Below are positions 30,863 through 40,080 of a stretch of 64,000 nt of DNA, piece after piece. The stretch comes from JBLMYQ01 sp050260055 (GTDB lineage Bacteria > Bacillota > Clostridia > Acetivibrionales > UBA4821), in contig JBLNBO010000003.1 of the NCBI GenBank assembly GCA_050260055.1, positions 62,001 to 126,000 of the forward strand, written 5' to 3'. The notes under the pieces were generated by a model. That model was not told where the DNA came from. It did no database searches and was given only the letters and a program-made list of their open reading frames with translations. The position numbers and the translations under genes are program-made. Position 1 is the first letter of the stretch. The number at the start of each line of letters is the position of its first letter.

Positions 30863-31390
30863 TTAATCTTTCATACTGTACAAGTCTACTTCTATTCTCC
30901 CTGAGTAATTTTTTGGATTTGCCTGAATATAAAAGCTCTTGATTACAAGCTTTCTATCAAACCCTTTAAAATAATTTATTGCTGATTTAATCTCATCAAG
31001 AGTACCGCTTAACTGAATTGAGAATCTAGTAATATTAAATTTTTCATTTTCAGTAGGGAAGCTCATATCAACATTTTCAGCCTTGATATTGCCTTCTTTT
31101 ATCAGCTTATACATTTCCATAGTGATATTCCCGCTTTCACTTTTGGAAGGGATTATCTGATTAAGCTGTTTTATCTGCTTCTCATAATCATTAATCATTC
31201 TTTTTGCTTCTGTTTTCTTTTCGCTCCAGACTTCTAACTTTTTGGCCTGCTCATATTTGAATTTATATTCATGGTTAAGAACCTCTATCCTCTCATTTGA
31301 AATAGAAAGGTAGTATTCATAAACTCCATAGCCGACTCCCAAAAAAACTATTACGGCAAAAATTATCTTCTGGATTTTTTCCTTATTCAT
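30863..31390 (-). CDS. pilO: Type IV pilus PilO-like protein (first copy)
   Basis: 175 residues. Helix at about 8-25, coiled coil 30-85 (QAKKLEVWSEKKTEAKRMIN), then the PilO C-terminal domain with FSIQLSGTLDEIKSAINYFK. Homologous to the downstream gene; duplication within the operon. PilO and PilN form a heterodimer linking PilM to the pilin fibre. Here two PilO paralogues may heterodimerise with each other or alternate. AGGTGCTTAGG site before the ATG. Confidence 0.83.
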   Translation of the reverse strand: MNKEKIQKIIFAVIVFLGVGYGVYEYYLSISNERIEVLNHEYKFKYEQAKKLEVWSEKKTEAKRMINDYEKQIKQLNQIIPSKSESGNITMEMYKLIKEGNIKAENVDMSFPTENEKFNITRFSIQLSGTLDEIKSAINYFKGFDRKLVIKSFYIQANPKNYSGRIEVDLYSMKD

Positions 31391-31417
31391 ATCCTAAGCA
31401 CCTTTCTTTCCTGTTGT

Positions 31418-31987
31418 CTAGTTACTGCTAAGCTTTAATTTCCTAAGCTTGAGTTTAAAACTAATCTCTGTTTTCTTATCAGCAATAGGAATGGTAGGCA
31501 TATCAACCTGCTCAAAAATATTAAGCTTATTTAAGTTGTCGACAAGTGCATTTGCTTCAATAGGATTATTGATAATATAAGACACCGATACCTCGAGTTT
31601 GTCATTAAATCCGATGTATGTTATTTCGACTCCTTGAGGTACTGCCGAAGTTAGTTTATCTATAAGGGGAACTATATCAAATTCATTCTTGCTTATTTCC
31701 TCAATTATTTTCTTTTTGTTTTCAAGTTTTTCTTTTGCGGCATTTAGATTATTATAAAGGTCTTGAATATCTTTGAAGAATTCAATTTCTCTATCCAGAT
31801 TATCGATTCTCTCTTGAAGAGAAAATATTTTGAGTTCTGGAACATAATAAATACCAAAAGAAGTAAGGGTAAAGATAGCTGTTGCAAATGCAACTAAAAA
31901 CATTCTTTGTACAGCCTTCCTTTGTTTAATCACAAAATCAGGCACAAAATTTATATTCTTATTAACTTGCTTCTTTTTCTGCTTCAT
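31418..31987 (-). CDS. pilN: Type IV pilus PilN-like protein
   Basis: 189 residues from the ATG at 31987 that overlaps the pilM stop (ATGA); the frame is open further upstream inside pilM. The N-terminus KQVNKNINFVPDFVIKQRKA carries the conserved NFVP-type motif by which PilN docks into PilM (usually INLLP). One membrane helix at about 31-50, coiled coil about 60-105, C-terminal PilN domain with GVEITYIGFNDKLEVSVSYI. Translational coupling with pilM supports a direct complex. Confidence 0.88.
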   Translation of the reverse strand: MKQKKKQVNKNINFVPDFVIKQRKAVQRMFLVAFATAIFTLTSFGIYYVPELKIFSLQERIDNLDREIEFFKDIQDLYNNLNAAKEKLENKKKIIEEISKNEFDIVPLIDKLTSAVPQGVEITYIGFNDKLEVSVSYIINNPIEANALVDNLNKLNIFEQVDMPTIPIADKKTEISFKLKLRKLKLSSN

Positions 31988-32976
31988 TTGTCCGACCCTC
32001 CCATCAGCAAACCAAAACAACCGAAGTATCTTTCAGGATGGAACTTGCTTTTCATCTTAAGAGGCATTGTAGTTGTCAAAAAGCTCTTAGAAAACTCTGT
32101 ATTGCCGGGCCTAACCTTTATACCAAGATTGTCTTGTATATACTCTGCGGCTTGGCTTAACATAGCCCCTCTTCCAATAATATATACCTCTTCCAGGCTT
32201 TTCCCGTGATGCCTTGTAGAAAAGAAGTTAAGATAGTTTTTCAATGTATCAACGGCAGATGTAAAATCTTCTCCAAGCTCTTCTATCTGAAGATTATTTA
32301 AGTGCACTTGCTCATCTATGCCGTCTTCCGGCTTTGGTATGGCAAAGCTGATTATTGAGTTTATAAACAAACTTTTACCTTCAAGCATCAAAAATTCAGT
32401 CTGATCATATGTCATATCCATTATTGCACAATCATTGCCAACCAGCTTTATAAATAAATCGCTTACTGCATCAGAGTATATGCTTATAATTTTGGGCTTT
32501 AGCTTGCATTTTAAAAATATCTCTGCGTAATATTCTACAGTGCTCTTTGGAATTGCCACCAACAAAACAATGTAGTATGCCTTCTCATCCTTTTCGTTAA
32601 TTTCCTGAATTTTATAATCAAAAAGATATTCCTCTGGCTTAATTGGGAAATACTGTTTTATGCTAAGCTTCATAAAATTTTTCAAATCTTTAAATTCCAT
32701 ATTAGGGAGTTTGACCACACGGGTAATGATTCCTTTGTCTGAAATGCAAAGCTTGTACTTGTTTTCTTTAAGACCGTTGTTTTTTAAAGCTTTACGAACA
32801 AGACCCGCCACAGCTTCCCTGCCTGCAGGGTCCTTGGACCTTGCAAATTCTTCAGGCACATCCAGCTGTACAGCTTTTGCTACTTCTATCTTATTTTTCT
32901 TTTTGTTATATCTGCATTCAGTAAACTTATATGTGTTTTCCTGTATACTGATGCACAATTCCCATGAACCTGACAT
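31984..32976 (-). CDS. pilM: Type IV pilus assembly protein PilM
   Basis: 330 residues, actin-like ATPase fold of FtsA/PilM type. Seen: DKGIITRVVKLPNMEFKDLK and MKLSIKQYFPIKPEEYLFDY, the block shared by all PilM proteins, KIISIYSDAVSDLF and GNDCAIMDMTYDQTEFLML (phosphate-2 region) and VYIIGRGAMLSQAAEYIQ. Cytoplasmic; binds the N-terminus of PilN and links the pilus base to the PilB motor. AGAGGAG site before the ATG. Confidence 0.88.
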   Translation of the reverse strand: MSGSWELCISIQENTYKFTECRYNKKKNKIEVAKAVQLDVPEEFARSKDPAGREAVAGLVRKALKNNGLKENKYKLCISDKGIITRVVKLPNMEFKDLKNFMKLSIKQYFPIKPEEYLFDYKIQEINEKDEKAYYIVLLVAIPKSTVEYYAEIFLKCKLKPKIISIYSDAVSDLFIKLVGNDCAIMDMTYDQTEFLMLEGKSLFINSIISFAIPKPEDGIDEQVHLNNLQIEELGEDFTSAVDTLKNYLNFFSTRHHGKSLEEVYIIGRGAMLSQAAEYIQDNLGIKVRPGNTEFSKSFLTTTMPLKMKSKFHPERYFGCFGLLMGGSDK

Positions 32977-32991
32977 AAGTATCTCCTCTTT

Positions 32992-33408
32992 TTAGTTGAT
33001 TTCCTTCCAGTATTGTATGTTAAAGTTAGTATCTTGTTTGATTACCTCTGCTTCAATTTTTCTTTTTGTAGCCCTAAATTTTCCCTCTGATGTTATTTTG
33101 TAAGAAGGAACATTTTTTTCTATGACAACAGTAATACTGTGTTCTTCAGGATATTGCGTTTCAAAAGGCTTATTCAAGGTAAAACCCTCGGGAATATGGT
33201 CTGGATCGCTTGCCTTTATTATGGCTTCTGCTCTTTCAATTCCACTTTCAGCAATATAATAAGCCTTCATGCGGTTTTCAACTGATTGATGGATTTTTCT
33301 CTCAGAGCTGATAAGGGCATATACAGAAGAATACAGTATGCCAATAATGGCTACGATTATTACGACAAATAAAATTATTGCCCCTTCTTGCCCTTTCTTT
33401 TCTTTCAC
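32992..33408 (-). CDS. Pilus-associated PilX-like membrane protein
   Basis: 138 residues, GTG start with GGAGG upstream. N-terminus KGQEGAIILFVVIIVAIIGI is the short basic leader and helix of PilX/PilV-type minor pilus proteins, without the full G-FTLIE prepilin motif (it reads QEGAIILF). Then a helical region (HQSVENRMKAYYIAESGIER) with the AYY..ESGIE core characteristic of the PilX N-terminal family, and a small beta part. Probably a non-cleaved or weakly processed minor pilin that helps initiate assembly. Confidence 0.78.
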   Translation of the reverse strand: MKEKKGQEGAIILFVVIIVAIIGILYSSVYALISSERKIHQSVENRMKAYYIAESGIERAEAIIKASDPDHIPEGFTLNKPFETQYPEEHSITVVIEKNVPSYKITSEGKFRATKRKIEAEVIKQDTNFNIQYWKEIN

Positions 33409-33429
33409 TTTTATTCCTCCATATATTTG

Positions 33430-33478
33430 TCTTTCCTTCCCTCGCCTGATGTGAGAGAAGGAAACAGATGGGTTAGTG
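33430..33478. repeat. Half copy of a pyrimidine-rich palindromic repeat
   Basis: CTTCCTTCCCTCGCCTGATG to GAGAAGGAAACAGATGGGTT resembles the right half of the 107-nt palindrome at 39965-40071 (CTTCCCTC...GAGAGGGAAGG.AGATGGGT). Its right end overlaps the stop codon of the PilW-like gene. Confidence 0.5.
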
Positions 33479-33970
33479 AAGCCTTACTGCAGTTGAATAT
33501 GTTTTATTCTCGCCGCTTCTTTGATTCCCACAAGAAATTGTAATTATTAGGATTTGGTCATTGTCATTATCTCTTTTAATTGAAAATTCTTTTATATTTC
33601 CAATAATTTTGTTGCCTTGGATATCTCTTAGCTCTCCATTATTCTTTGAATTATCATAGTAATAGTTTATCTCTCCATCTGAATCAGCCTGATTGGTATT
33701 GATTATTACTGCATCATTTTCATTCCTGATTTTAGTTACTGTTCCTTCTGCTCCTATCTCTACAACCAGGCCTGTATTGCTCCTTATTTTTGTAACAATA
33801 CGGTCTAATGCAATCCTTGCGTCCTGTTTAATTTCAATATCATTCTCTTTTGAATAATACTGCTTAATTTCATGGGTAAAGTATATCATAAAATATCCTA
33901 TAACCAAACTGAAAATACCAATAGTTACTATTACTTCCAGTAAAGTGAACCCGTTTCTAGAATTTCTCAT
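33473..33970 (-). CDS. Minor type IV prepilin (PilW-like)
   Basis: 165 residues from the ATG at 33970 (GGAGG 6 nt upstream). Class III-type prepilin start RNSRNG-FTLLEVIVTIGIFSL, cleavage expected after the glycine, leader only 7 residues, E5 conserved. The globular part starts with IALDRIVTKIRSNTGLVVEI, the PilW/PulJ pattern. Expected to be part of the initiating minor-pilin tip complex together with its neighbours. Confidence 0.87.
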   Translation of the reverse strand: MRNSRNGFTLLEVIVTIGIFSLVIGYFMIYFTHEIKQYYSKENDIEIKQDARIALDRIVTKIRSNTGLVVEIGAEGTVTKIRNENDAVIINTNQADSDGEINYYYDNSKNNGELRDIQGNKIIGNIKEFSIKRDNDNDQILIITISCGNQRSGENKTYSTAVRLH

Positions 33971-34015
33971 TTTATCCTCCGGAAAACACAACTATAATTG
34001 GTTGCTATAGTATTT

Positions 34016-37000
34016 TTAATAAGTCACTTTCAACATTGGAATATCCGGTCCTTCCTTACTGCTAAACATAACAATCTTGTTTGATGTCCTGGAATAAATA
34101 TTTAGACTGAGAGTTTTATCAGAATACTCCTGCTGAGCATATGATGTCACATCTGCAGTACATTGAGCATATGTCGAGGTAACCGAAAATGTGTTTTGAA
34201 CCCACCAATCGCTAGACGGAGAGTTGCTTTGGGTTATTGTATATTCGCTCCATGAATCATCAGTTACTTTATAAACATACATGGTTATGTTATTGCCGCC
34301 AGCGGTATTTTTTCCTTTTAATATCAGCTGAGCGCTCACCGGAGAAGAAGGCAGCCCTGTCATGTCAAACTTTATATATGTTTCTCTAAGTTTGTCTGAA
34401 GTTGTTGAAAAAGAGTAACAATCATAAAGGTTCGGGTCTGTTCCATAATTTATGTCCACATACGCGCCGCCTCTAAAGTATGCATCATCAGTAGGGTAAA
34501 ATATCCTGGTTGTACGAGAAGCAGCCGGGATTACACAGACTTCATTTGAATTAGTACTCTCTCCTTTTGCATTTACTGCACTAACTACATAGTAATACTT
34601 TGTATCATTTATAAGATTAATATCCTGATAGGATGTTGATGTTATCCCCGAAACCCTTGTAGTATAAGGCCCTTTAGGATAACTGCTTACTTTGAGCTTG
34701 TAGCTTACCGCCCCATCTGAAGCAGTCCAGGTCAGATTTGCCTTTGTATTAATACCTGTACCGACAAGATTCTGCGGCACCTTAGGCACTCCTTCAACCA
34801 TCTTGACTATTAACTCCGGCTTGTTTGATGCGGCTTCTTTACTGTTGATTGAAACTGTATTCGAAGAGACATTAAGCCCAATACTTATCAGGCCTCCTGC
34901 TGTATCTATCTGCTCGGCAATATAATTTGAAACATCAATCTCGTAATACTGCTGGGTAGTATTCATATTGACGGTACCAACTTCACTTTCAAGGATAGGC
35001 GCATTGTTCCATGTAATTGACCCCATGCCGCTTTCAATCCAAGTTGTATTTGAAACCTTATATGCCTTTAAATCTATGGAACTTGCAGAGGTCTTTCCAT
35101 ATACTCTTAATTTCGCAGAAACCGGAGTATTATTTGTATAGCCTGCTAGGCTGAACCTTAGATATGTCTTTTTATTATTCACTCCGTCATTAACAACCCC
35201 AAGAACTGTATTGGTTCCATAGTTGGTACTTGGATAATAACTTTCAACTCTGGCATCTGCCGCAGGATTTTTGGTTACGGTTATAGCTGTGTTAGGTGTC
35301 GCAGATGCCTGATTGGAATCGGCACTTTCTCCGGCAGCATTTATAGCAGAAACAACATAATAATATTCAGTTCCATTTGTCACACTGTTATCAACATAAG
35401 CTGCTGACGTTAGTCCTGAAGCCAGAACAGCATATGGCCCTCCATCAGTTGTGCTTCTCTTGATTGTATAACTATCCACCTGCGAAGATGCACTCCATGA
35501 TAATGTTACTTGTGCATTATCAGGAACAGCTTTTAGGTCCAGCGGAGCATCTGGCTTTTGCAGAGTCTTTAAAATAATAAGCTCCGGCTTATTTGATATA
35601 CTCTCTTTACTGTTAAAAGAGAGCAGCTTGGCTGAATCTTTGCCTGCATATGCAACGCTCGCAATTTTAGTTCCAGCCATTATAGTTTTAATATAATCAG
35701 TTACATTTATCTCTTTATACGATTGAGTATTATCAACTTGTACAGAACCAATTTCTTCTCCTAATGCAGGCGCATTGCTGTAAGTCATTGTGTTTTCTTC
35801 CCAATCTGAATCATCAACTTGATATAAACCCATATTAACTGTAGTTGAATCGTCCAGATTGCTTCCATAAACTCTTAAGCGTGCACTTATAATTTCTCCA
35901 TTCAGATTTGAAAGGTTATATCTTAAATAGGCGATTCTTCTTTCGTTCGAGCCTTCAATATCATTTTTAATTTCCAACTTTGCATTACTGCCATAATTAT
36001 TTGCCGAATATGTTCCTCCGCGGATATAAGTATCTGCATTCGAGTTTAACGTAACTGTCACACGTTTGTCCGGCGTTGTACTTGCTTCGTTTGAATCGAG
36101 GCCTTCTCCTGTAGAGCTTAAAGCAGAAACCACATAATAATAGGTTGTCCCATTAGTCACTGTAGAATCTGTATAGCTTACACTTGTAACATTTGCTATT
36201 GTTGTATACGGCCCGCCTGATGTTAGGCTTCTTTTTACATTATAAGTCTCAGCACCTATAACCGTATCCCAGCTAAGTATTGCTTTGCAGTCATCAGGCT
36301 CAGCTATAAGATTTTGCGGCGCTGGCGGAGCAGCAGCCGGTGTCCAGACGACTTCGAGCAGAGGCCTGTTGCTTGAAGGATGACGGCTAACTGCTGTAAC
36401 TGTTGTGCTGTTTGGAGAAGTAAATAAAAATCCGGCAGTCTGATCCCCTGCAAGCTCTGTTTTACAGTAGTTTGTTACATTCAGCTCTACATATCTATTA
36501 GTTGAATTGAAAGACAATGTTCCAAGACTGCTTCCTGCTGCTGGAGCATCTGACCATGTAATCCCGGTTTCGGTCCAACCATCATCGGGAACCGTAGATA
36601 CTTCAGAACTCAGCGTTCCATTAGCAGAACCATATATCCTGAGTTTTGCAGAAATAAGCGTTCCTTGAATTGATGAAAGATCAAACTTTAGGTAAGAGTT
36701 ATATTTTTGACTGCTGTTATTTCCATTTCTAGCAATAAGTTCATTTGCTGTTCCATAATTGGAAAAAGAATAAAACAGTCCTCCTCTGACATAAGCATCT
36801 GCAGTAGGCTCCAGTCCTGTTGTGTTTATTATTATAATTGCATTTGCCTCATTGGATTCAGGCCCGCTGCCATTATCGTTTACTGCCCAGACAATATAGT
36901 AATAGCGGATTCCGGCCTCAACATCTGTATCTGTATACATATCAGAGGTGATTCCGCTTGCTATCGCGGTAAAATTGGTTTCGCTTTCTGCTCTTCTTTT

Positions 37001-37477
37001 TACGCTGTATGAACTTGCATTAATTGCCCTTGACCAATTAAGGGTGATATTCTGAGCCGAAGGTACAGCAGTTAAATTCGTAGTCTCACTTGGAACATCA
37101 TTTGATAATAAAAGAATATATGTAACAAAAACAAGGTCCTGCATCCCAAGCCGGGTATTTTTGGGATGAACCGTTACTGTTACCTTTTTTAGATTGGTTG
37201 TAAGGTAAGGGTCTTCTCCCGAATCATCAACCTCAACAGAATAGCCATTTATGCTGCTGCTTATAAGGCCTGTTTTGTATCTTTCAATGGCTTCCTGCGC
37301 AGCATAAAGCATCTTGTCTTTTTCATTCATTTCATTTATGGTTTTTGTAGTAAGGCTTGAATCATAGGCAATATATGCCATACAAATACCAAGGATGGAG
37401 ATTGAAATCATTATCTCCACCAATGAAATACCGTTATTCTTTTTAAAAAACTTTCTAATACGTGCAGCTAATTCCAA
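34016..37477 (-). CDS. Giant chimeric prepilin with four FN3 and four DNRLRE (CBM96-like) modules
   Basis: 1153 residues, TTG start with GGAGAGGTG upstream. Residues 1-130: prepilin start KKNNG-ISLVEIMISISILG with E5 and a type IV pilin helix. Then four alternating pairs of a fibronectin type III domain (about 130-215, 388-475, 648-735, 898-985, each with YYYVVSA...GES..SN) and a DNRLRE domain (about 220-385, 478-645, 738-895, 988-1153, with TADAYVRGG, NYGT, KFDLS...SAKLRIYG, W.E..ITWSNAP, SKE..NKP.L). DNRLRE is now grouped with carbohydrate-binding family CBM96. The protein should present four polysaccharide-binding or adhesive modules on the pilus. It overlaps the upstream prepilin gene by 10 nt. 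Confidence 0.9.
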   Translation of the reverse strand: MELAARIRKFFKKNNGISLVEIMISISILGICMAYIAYDSSLTTKTINEMNEKDKMLYAAQEAIERYKTGLISSSINGYSVEVDDSGEDPYLTTNLKKVTVTVHPKNTRLGMQDLVFVTYILLLSNDVPSETTNLTAVPSAQNITLNWSRAINASSYSVKRRAESETNFTAIASGITSDMYTDTDVEAGIRYYYIVWAVNDNGSGPESNEANAIIIINTTGLEPTADAYVRGGLFYSFSNYGTANELIARNGNNSSQKYNSYLKFDLSSIQGTLISAKLRIYGSANGTLSSEVSTVPDDGWTETGITWSDAPAAGSSLGTLSFNSTNRYVELNVTNYCKTELAGDQTAGFLFTSPNSTTVTAVSRHPSSNRPLLEVVWTPAAAPPAPQNLIAEPDDCKAILSWDTVIGAETYNVKRSLTSGGPYTTIANVTSVSYTDSTVTNGTTYYYVVSALSSTGEGLDSNEASTTPDKRVTVTLNSNADTYIRGGTYSANNYGSNAKLEIKNDIEGSNERRIAYLRYNLSNLNGEIISARLRVYGSNLDDSTTVNMGLYQVDDSDWEENTMTYSNAPALGEEIGSVQVDNTQSYKEINVTDYIKTIMAGTKIASVAYAGKDSAKLLSFNSKESISNKPELIILKTLQKPDAPLDLKAVPDNAQVTLSWSASSQVDSYTIKRSTTDGGPYAVLASGLTSAAYVDNSVTNGTEYYYVVSAINAAGESADSNQASATPNTAITVTKNPAADARVESYYPSTNYGTNTVLGVVNDGVNNKKTYLRFSLAGYTNNTPVSAKLRVYGKTSASSIDLKAYKVSNTTWIESGMGSITWNNAPILESEVGTVNMNTTQQYYEIDVSNYIAEQIDTAGGLISIGLNVSSNTVSINSKEAASNKPELIVKMVEGVPKVPQNLVGTGINTKANLTWTASDGAVSYKLKVSSYPKGPYTTRVSGITSTSYQDINLINDTKYYYVVSAVNAKGESTNSNEVCVIPAASRTTRIFYPTDDAYFRGGAYVDINYGTDPNLYDCYSFSTTSDKLRETYIKFDMTGLPSSPVSAQLILKGKNTAGGNNITMYVYKVTDDSWSEYTITQSNSPSSDWWVQNTFSVTSTYAQCTADVTSYAQQEYSDKTLSLNIYSRTSNKIVMFSSKEGPDIPMLKVTY

Positions 37478-37965
37478 CCAAATGACACCTCTCCCGTTTG
37501 AGGAGTAATCTTTATATAAATATATACGTTTGATGCCTTAAGATAAATTGTTGTCAAATCAGTAAAAGCAGTTGTCTCATCTGGCTCAAACGGCTTACCT
37601 GTACTGTCAAAAACAAATCCTTCTCCTACAGAATTTCCTGATGCATCAACTATTTTTTCACAGGTAATTCCTCCGCTGAAATCAACTCTTTTTATCGTTT
37701 TTAAGGTTCTTCCCGTTTCTGAAACTATTATTTGTCTGATTTCATACCAGTTTTCATCAAAATTAAAAAATACTATGTGGTTATCTTTTGTGCTTATGCT
37801 AAGCTCCTGGGCATAACGGATATCAGAAACAAGGTTTCTTGCTGATGTGTATAATTTAAAGTCGTTTTTTGAGCCTCCCATCCTTGGTGCGGCAACAACA
37901 ATAACAATTCCCAAGATGGCTATAACTATCATTATTTCCAGAAGCGTAAAACCTTTATTTTTCAT
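37468..37965 (-). CDS. Minor prepilin, GspH/FimT-like
   Basis: 165 residues from the ATG at 37965 (GAGGGG upstream). Prepilin start MKNKG-FTLLEIMIVIAILG with a 5-residue leader and E5. The globular part with ARNLVSDIRYAQELSISTKD and strands ending in VYIYIKITPQTGEVSFG matches GspH/FimT minor pilins. Together with PilW-, PilX- and the giant prepilin it forms the group of four minor pilins. Overlaps the giant prepilin gene, so coupled translation is likely. Confidence 0.88.
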   Translation of the reverse strand: MKNKGFTLLEIMIVIAILGIVIVVAAPRMGGSKNDFKLYTSARNLVSDIRYAQELSISTKDNHIVFFNFDENWYEIRQIIVSETGRTLKTIKRVDFSGGITCEKIVDASGNSVGEGFVFDSTGKPFEPDETTAFTDLTTIYLKASNVYIYIKITPQTGEVSFGWN

Positions 37966-37979
37966 ATTGCCCCTCACAT

Positions 37980-39197
37980 TTACTTACCTCCCGATAAAGA
38001 CCCAATCATATTAAACATTGGAAGCATTACCGAAAGAAGGATTGCCGCAATAACTCCACCCATTATAAGAGTAAACATCGGTTCAAGCAAAGAAATTGCT
38101 TTTGCTATTCCCGAATCAAATTTTTCATCATAATAATCCGCTAAATCATTCATAGAATCTGCCAGAGTTCCTGTTTCTTCGCTGATTGAAATAATATTTG
38201 TTACCATATTGTCAAAAAACCCGATTTGCTCAAAGCTTGCCGAAAGGGACTCACCCTTATTTATTCTGTCTTTTGCTTCAGAAATTCCTTTGCTGAGCTT
38301 CTCATTCCCTACTACCTTTTCAAGCGTATCCATAATTATAAGCATAGGCAAACCCGTGTTTATGAGCATGCCCATTGTTCTTGCCACCCTTGCAGTTAAA
38401 AAGTCGACTGCAACCCTTGAAATCATAGGGGTTTTAAACATAAGGTATGTTTTACATCGCACCTTGAATTGATAAGGAACAGCTTTAATGTATAAAACAA
38501 CTAAAGCCGCAATAGAAAGTAATACTGCAGCCAGATTGTTTGCCACAAAATGCGCGGTTCCCATAAGAATTTTTGTAAGAAGCGGGAGTTCTACCCCATT
38601 CTCAGAAATTATTCCAACAAGCTCCGGAAGAACGAAAAAAGTGAAGATGATAATTACAGCAGTAGCGATACATACAAGGATGCATGGATAAATAAGTGCC
38701 GAAGAAATCTTCTTTTTGGTTCTGGTTTCTTTCTCATAATACTCAGCCATTTTCTTAAAAATAGAATCAAGATTTCCGCTGACTTCTCCAACCTGAACCA
38801 TGTTGACAAGAAGCATCGGAAGCCTAAACCCGCAGTTTTTGAATGCATCCGTAAGGGAGCTTCCTTTCTGGATGCTTATATTTAGGCTGTCGGCAAGCTC
38901 TTTTACCTTCTTACTGTCTGTCTGGTCTCTAACCATTTGGAGCCCTTTTAATATGCTGATTCCAGACTTTGTTATTATGCTGAGCTGATTGCAAAATGCC
39001 GCTATCTCAGATGATGAAATATTCCTGATTTCCTGTTTGCTTGATCTGCTTTTTGCAAATAGGTCTGCCTTTATTTTTATCAGCTTTTGTCCTTCTGCTG
39101 CAATCAATTGTCTTACCTCTTCAGGACTTTCTGCATCAATACTGTCGTTTATTATCTCATTATGCTCGTTCAATGCCGAATACTTGTATACTGGCAT
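37980..39197 (-). CDS. pilC: Type IV pilus inner-membrane platform protein PilC (GspF family)
   Basis: 405 residues. Two T2SSF repeats, each with cytoplasmic helices and membrane segments: AFCNQLSIITKSGISILKGL for the first repeat and RVARTMGMLINTGLPMLIIM for the second, and three membrane helices at about 168-190, 218-238 and 372-395. It anchors the PilB ATPase and moves pilin into the fibre. Lies directly between the major pilin and minor pilin genes. Confidence 0.93.
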   Translation of the reverse strand: MPVYKYSALNEHNEIINDSIDAESPEEVRQLIAAEGQKLIKIKADLFAKSRSSKQEIRNISSSEIAAFCNQLSIITKSGISILKGLQMVRDQTDSKKVKELADSLNISIQKGSSLTDAFKNCGFRLPMLLVNMVQVGEVSGNLDSIFKKMAEYYEKETRTKKKISSALIYPCILVCIATAVIIIFTFFVLPELVGIISENGVELPLLTKILMGTAHFVANNLAAVLLSIAALVVLYIKAVPYQFKVRCKTYLMFKTPMISRVAVDFLTARVARTMGMLINTGLPMLIIMDTLEKVVGNEKLSKGISEAKDRINKGESLSASFEQIGFFDNMVTNIISISEETGTLADSMNDLADYYDEKFDSGIAKAISLLEPMFTLIMGGVIAAILLSVMLPMFNMIGSLSGGK

Positions 39198-39288
39198 AGC
39201 TTTATCCTTTCTTTTGTATAAACTTCAATCGGTAAAATGCACGGGTAAATGTAAAGGAGTACGGGTAAGGAAATTTTCTCTTTAGGTA

Positions 39289-39834
39289 TTAGTTTGTTGT
39301 TACTGCTTTATTTGCAAGTACAGTTCCATTAACATCATGCGGAGTAAATGTGACTCTTAGCTTGCCACTAGCATCAACAAAAGCATCATACTCAACTACT
39401 CCTGAGAAATTAGGATCAGTTGTACCAGCCATTGTTATTAACTGTACTGCAGCAGTCATATCAGCTGTTGCGTCTGATTCATAAAGAAAAGCTCTGTTAC
39501 CTGCTGTAAAAGCTGGAGTATCAGGGTCTGTAGCAGTATCAGCTGCAGCTGTTCCAACAAATGCCACCTTGGTTAATGGATTTTTCATTCCATTTGCACG
39601 TAATCTTGAAACAAGTGCGAGTTCAATATCGTCACATCCTGCTTCAGTTCCCTCATATGATTCAATCAATGCTTCTGCTATAGAAGCTGCCATTCTAACG
39701 TTTGTATCAAGACCTGCTTCTCTTGCCTGGTTCTTTACTCCTGCAACTCTTGGTATAAGCACGAGTGCAAGAATCCCGATAATAGCTATAGCTATCATTA
39801 ATTCAATAAGTGTAAAACCTTTATTATTCTTCAA
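39289..39834 (-). CDS. Major type IV prepilin
   Basis: 181 residues, TTG start with AGGAGG 10 nt upstream. Prepilin start KNNKG-FTLIELMIAIAIIG with E5 and the classic helix with proline-22-like LIPRVAG. The globular part is rich in Ala, Thr and Asp. It is followed by pilC. Position next to pilB, separated from it by a palindromic repeat, and small size suggest it is the major subunit; no prepilin peptidase gene (pilD) is in the window. Confidence 0.88.
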   Translation of the reverse strand: MKNNKGFTLIELMIAIAIIGILALVLIPRVAGVKNQAREAGLDTNVRMAASIAEALIESYEGTEAGCDDIELALVSRLRANGMKNPLTKVAFVGTAAADTATDPDTPAFTAGNRAFLYESDATADMTAAVQLITMAGTTDPNFSGVVEYDAFVDASGKLRVTFTPHDVNGTVLANKAVTTN

Positions 39835-39964
39835 CCTTACCCATCCTCCTTTGATTTTTTTATTTACCGTACTCCTTTACAATTACCACTGCATTTTACT
39901 TAACTTTCTGTTGTTCTGTTTCATCTCCTTTCCAAATCTTTTTACATAGGCGGATTTCCCCTAT

Positions 39965-40071
39965 AACTCACCTCTATCCCCTCTCTTAAAATAGAGGGGT
40001 ATTAGACCTTCTTCGAAGAATTTACCCTTTCTTCCCTCTATCTTGAGAGAGGGAAGGTAGATGGGTGAGTT
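39965..40071. repeat. 107-nt palindromic intergenic repeat (MITE-like)
   Basis: Outer arms AACTCACCTCTATCCCCTCT and its partner AGAGGGAAGGTAGATGGGTG; within each half sits a smaller hairpin (CCCCTCT / AGAGGGG and CCCTCT / AGAGGG); the centre is the perfect palindrome TTCTTCGAAGAA. A half copy occurs at 33430-33478. Located between pilB and the pilin gene on the pilus transcript, so it may also tune expression. Confidence 0.6.
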
Positions 40072-40080
40072 GTCAACTAA

